Shown here: piece after piece, positions 6,174-7,134 of the stretch
Position numbering within the stretch: the first letter of the stretch is position 1
Layout of the letters: each line of letters starts with the position of its first letter
DNA from: Owenweeksia sp. TMED14
GTDB lineage: Bacteria; Bacteroidota; Bacteroidia; Flavobacteriales; Schleiferiaceae
NCBI GenBank assembly: GCA_002167805.1
Contig: NHBT01000005.1
Coordinates: 104,022 to 111,155 of the forward strand
Length of the DNA: 7,134 nt
Direction: 5' to 3'
Translations under genes and position numbers: made by a program
The notes under the pieces: model-generated
The model's database searches: none
Told to the model about the DNA's origin: nothing
Seen by the model: the letters and a program-made list of their open reading frames with translations, nothing else

Positions 6174-7103
6174 ATGGTGAGTCCTGATATCTTTTTAATT
6201 GGAGCTGCTAAAGCAGGTACGACAACCATATCGGATTGGATGGCTATGAATCCTAAGATTGCATTGGCGAGGATTAAAGAGTCGAATTATTTTTCGAAGG
6301 AGATAGATCCTAACAATTTTTCGAAAGCATTTTCTTCAATATCTCCCTCAATCCCTTCAAAATACTGGGAAGGGGATAAATTAGAATTTAGACATCAAGG
6401 TTTTATAAAGGATTCTCAATCATATGCTCGAATTTTCGAGCATTCACAGGAGGGTCAAAAGCTTGCGGATTGCTCAACAAGTTATTTTTGGAGTAAAAAG
6501 GCTCCTGATCTGATCAAAAAAAATTCTCCAAACGCTAAAGTCTTATTGATTTTAAGGAATCCCGTCGATAGAGCTTGGTCACATTATCGTATGGCTAGAA
6601 AATATGGCCTTACGCAAGAGGGGTTTTTAAAGGAACTCGAAAAGGATTTTTTGTCTGAATCGGTTTGGGGAAGAAGTCAAAACTTTTATCATCTAAGTTG
6701 TTATTCGGAAAGTTTAAAGCGATGGATGCAAAATTTTGATAAAAGTCAGCTCAAAATTGAGATTTATGAGAGTTTTTTTGATGATCCCCAAGAAAATTGG
6801 GATCGAGTATGTGATTTTTTTGGAGTGGAGGCTAATTCTATTTCGGAATTGGATAAAAAGCATGAAAGTCAGGATCCAAGATCTCCAAAAATTCAAAAAA
6901 TTATTTTCAAAATGAACCTTAAATCTATTCGCCTCTTTGTTCCCGAGAAACTATATTTTTATCTCAAAAATTTACTTTTTTATAAAAAGCCTGAAGTATT
7001 AAGCTCTGAGATCCGAAATAAGGCTATGAAATACTTCACTAATGATATTGATCGGCTAGAGACCTTGATGGGAAGAAGCCTATCTTTGTGGAATCAACAT
7101 TAA
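6174..7103 (+). CDS. PAPS-dependent sulfotransferase
   Basis: Predicted to transfer sulfate from 3'-phosphoadenosine 5'-phosphosulfate to an acceptor hydroxyl or amine, most likely a sugar given the context. The 309 residues begin with DIFLIGAAKAGTTTISDW (5-22), the 5'-phosphosulfate-binding loop with K13. IKESNYFSKE (34-43) follows, where E36 aligns by position with the catalytic Glu of heparan N-sulfotransferase-type enzymes. ADCSTSYFW (98-106) comes next, then the 3'-phosphate-binding segment VLLILRNPVDRAWSHYRMA (123-141) with R128 and S136. A typical acceptor-side motif YESFFDDPQENWDRVCDFFG lies at 198-217. There is no signal peptide or membrane span, so it acts in the cytoplasm or at the membrane face. 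It starts 3 bases after the flippase stop (TTAAATCATGG), so the two are almost surely cotranscribed. The acceptor (glycan, lipid or other) cannot be told from sequence. Confidence 0.
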   Translation: MVSPDIFLIGAAKAGTTTISDWMAMNPKIALARIKESNYFSKEIDPNNFSKAFSSISPSIPSKYWEGDKLEFRHQGFIKDSQSYARIFEHSQEGQKLADCSTSYFWSKKAPDLIKKNSPNAKVLLILRNPVDRAWSHYRMARKYGLTQEGFLKELEKDFLSESVWGRSQNFYHLSCYSESLKRWMQNFDKSQLKIEIYESFFDDPQENWDRVCDFFGVEANSISELDKKHESQDPRSPKIQKIIFKMNLKSIRLFVPEKLYFYLKNLLFYKKPEVLSSEIRNKAMKYFTNDIDRLETLMGRSLSLWNQH

Positions 7104-7107
7104 ATCA

Positions 7108-7134
7108 ATGGACACTACATCTCAAAATCTCCTA
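7108..7134 (+). CDS. Possible start of next operon gene (partial)
   Basis: Four bases after the sulfotransferase stop an ATG opens nine codons (MDTTSQNLL) to the window edge without a stop. The junction TTAAATCAATGG closely resembles the flippase/sulfotransferase junction TTAAATCATGG, which favours a genuine third gene in the run. Nine residues are too few for any functional guess. Confidence 0.

Noticed and set aside
6714..6896. 60-codon minus-strand open frame
   Set aside because: Antisense to the sulfotransferase C-terminal half; shadow frame.
1..7134. CRISPR array, tRNA/rRNA, insertion sequence or phage remnants
   Set aside because: I saw no regularly spaced repeats, RNA-gene signatures, transposase motifs or terminal inverted repeats; nearly all bases are explained by coding genes.

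Overview
The window looks like part of a chromosome from a Bacteroidota bacterium, probably a marine or freshwater Flavobacteriales-type organism. DNA is AT-rich. No start codon has a well-spaced Shine-Dalgarno sequence. The best promoter match follows the Bacteroidota TTTG / TAnnTTTG pattern. The gene families (long-form urocanate hydratase, DUF5522-type mini-protein, GH73-LysM glucosaminidase) fit the same phylum. This is inference from family memory and motifs; no search was run.

Layout. (1) Bases 1-836, minus strand: a 46-residue cysteine-rich protein of the DUF5522 type, followed 6 bases later by the 5' third of hutU (urocanate hydratase, histidine degradation), which runs off the left edge. 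(2) An 81-base divergent spacer. (3) 918-1808, plus strand: an exported GH73 glucosaminidase with two C-terminal LysM-like units. It ends 2 bases from the convergent stop of the next gene. (4) 4878-1811, minus strand: a tight three-gene run of a GT4-type glycosyltransferase, rnhB (ribonuclease HII, overlapping the glycosyltransferase by 11 bases) and an unrecognised Trp-rich predicted lipoprotein (4 bases after rnhB). (5) A 26-base divergent spacer. (6) 4905-7134, plus strand: a Wzx-like polysaccharide flippase, a PAPS-dependent sulfotransferase 3 bases later, and probably the first nine codons of a third gene at the right edge.

How the genes fit together. The glycosyltransferase, flippase and sulfotransferase look like the edge of a surface-polysaccharide locus: sugar transfer on a lipid carrier, flipping across the inner membrane, and sulfation of a sugar (or another acceptor). 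The murein hydrolase and the lipoprotein would also act at the envelope. rnhB is a housekeeping gene that appears to share the glycosyltransferase transcript.

The most notable non-coding signal is in the 26-base gap between glycosyltransferase and flippase. A perfect Bacteroidota-type promoter for the minus strand reaches into the flippase gene, and a weaker match points the other way. The predicted start sites would make both messages almost leaderless and the two promoters mutually overlapping. I saw no CRISPR array, tRNA, rRNA, insertion sequence or obvious novel defence system.

[Form note: the original answer gave no feature confidence values; the schema requires them, so each 0 is a placeholder, not an estimate.]
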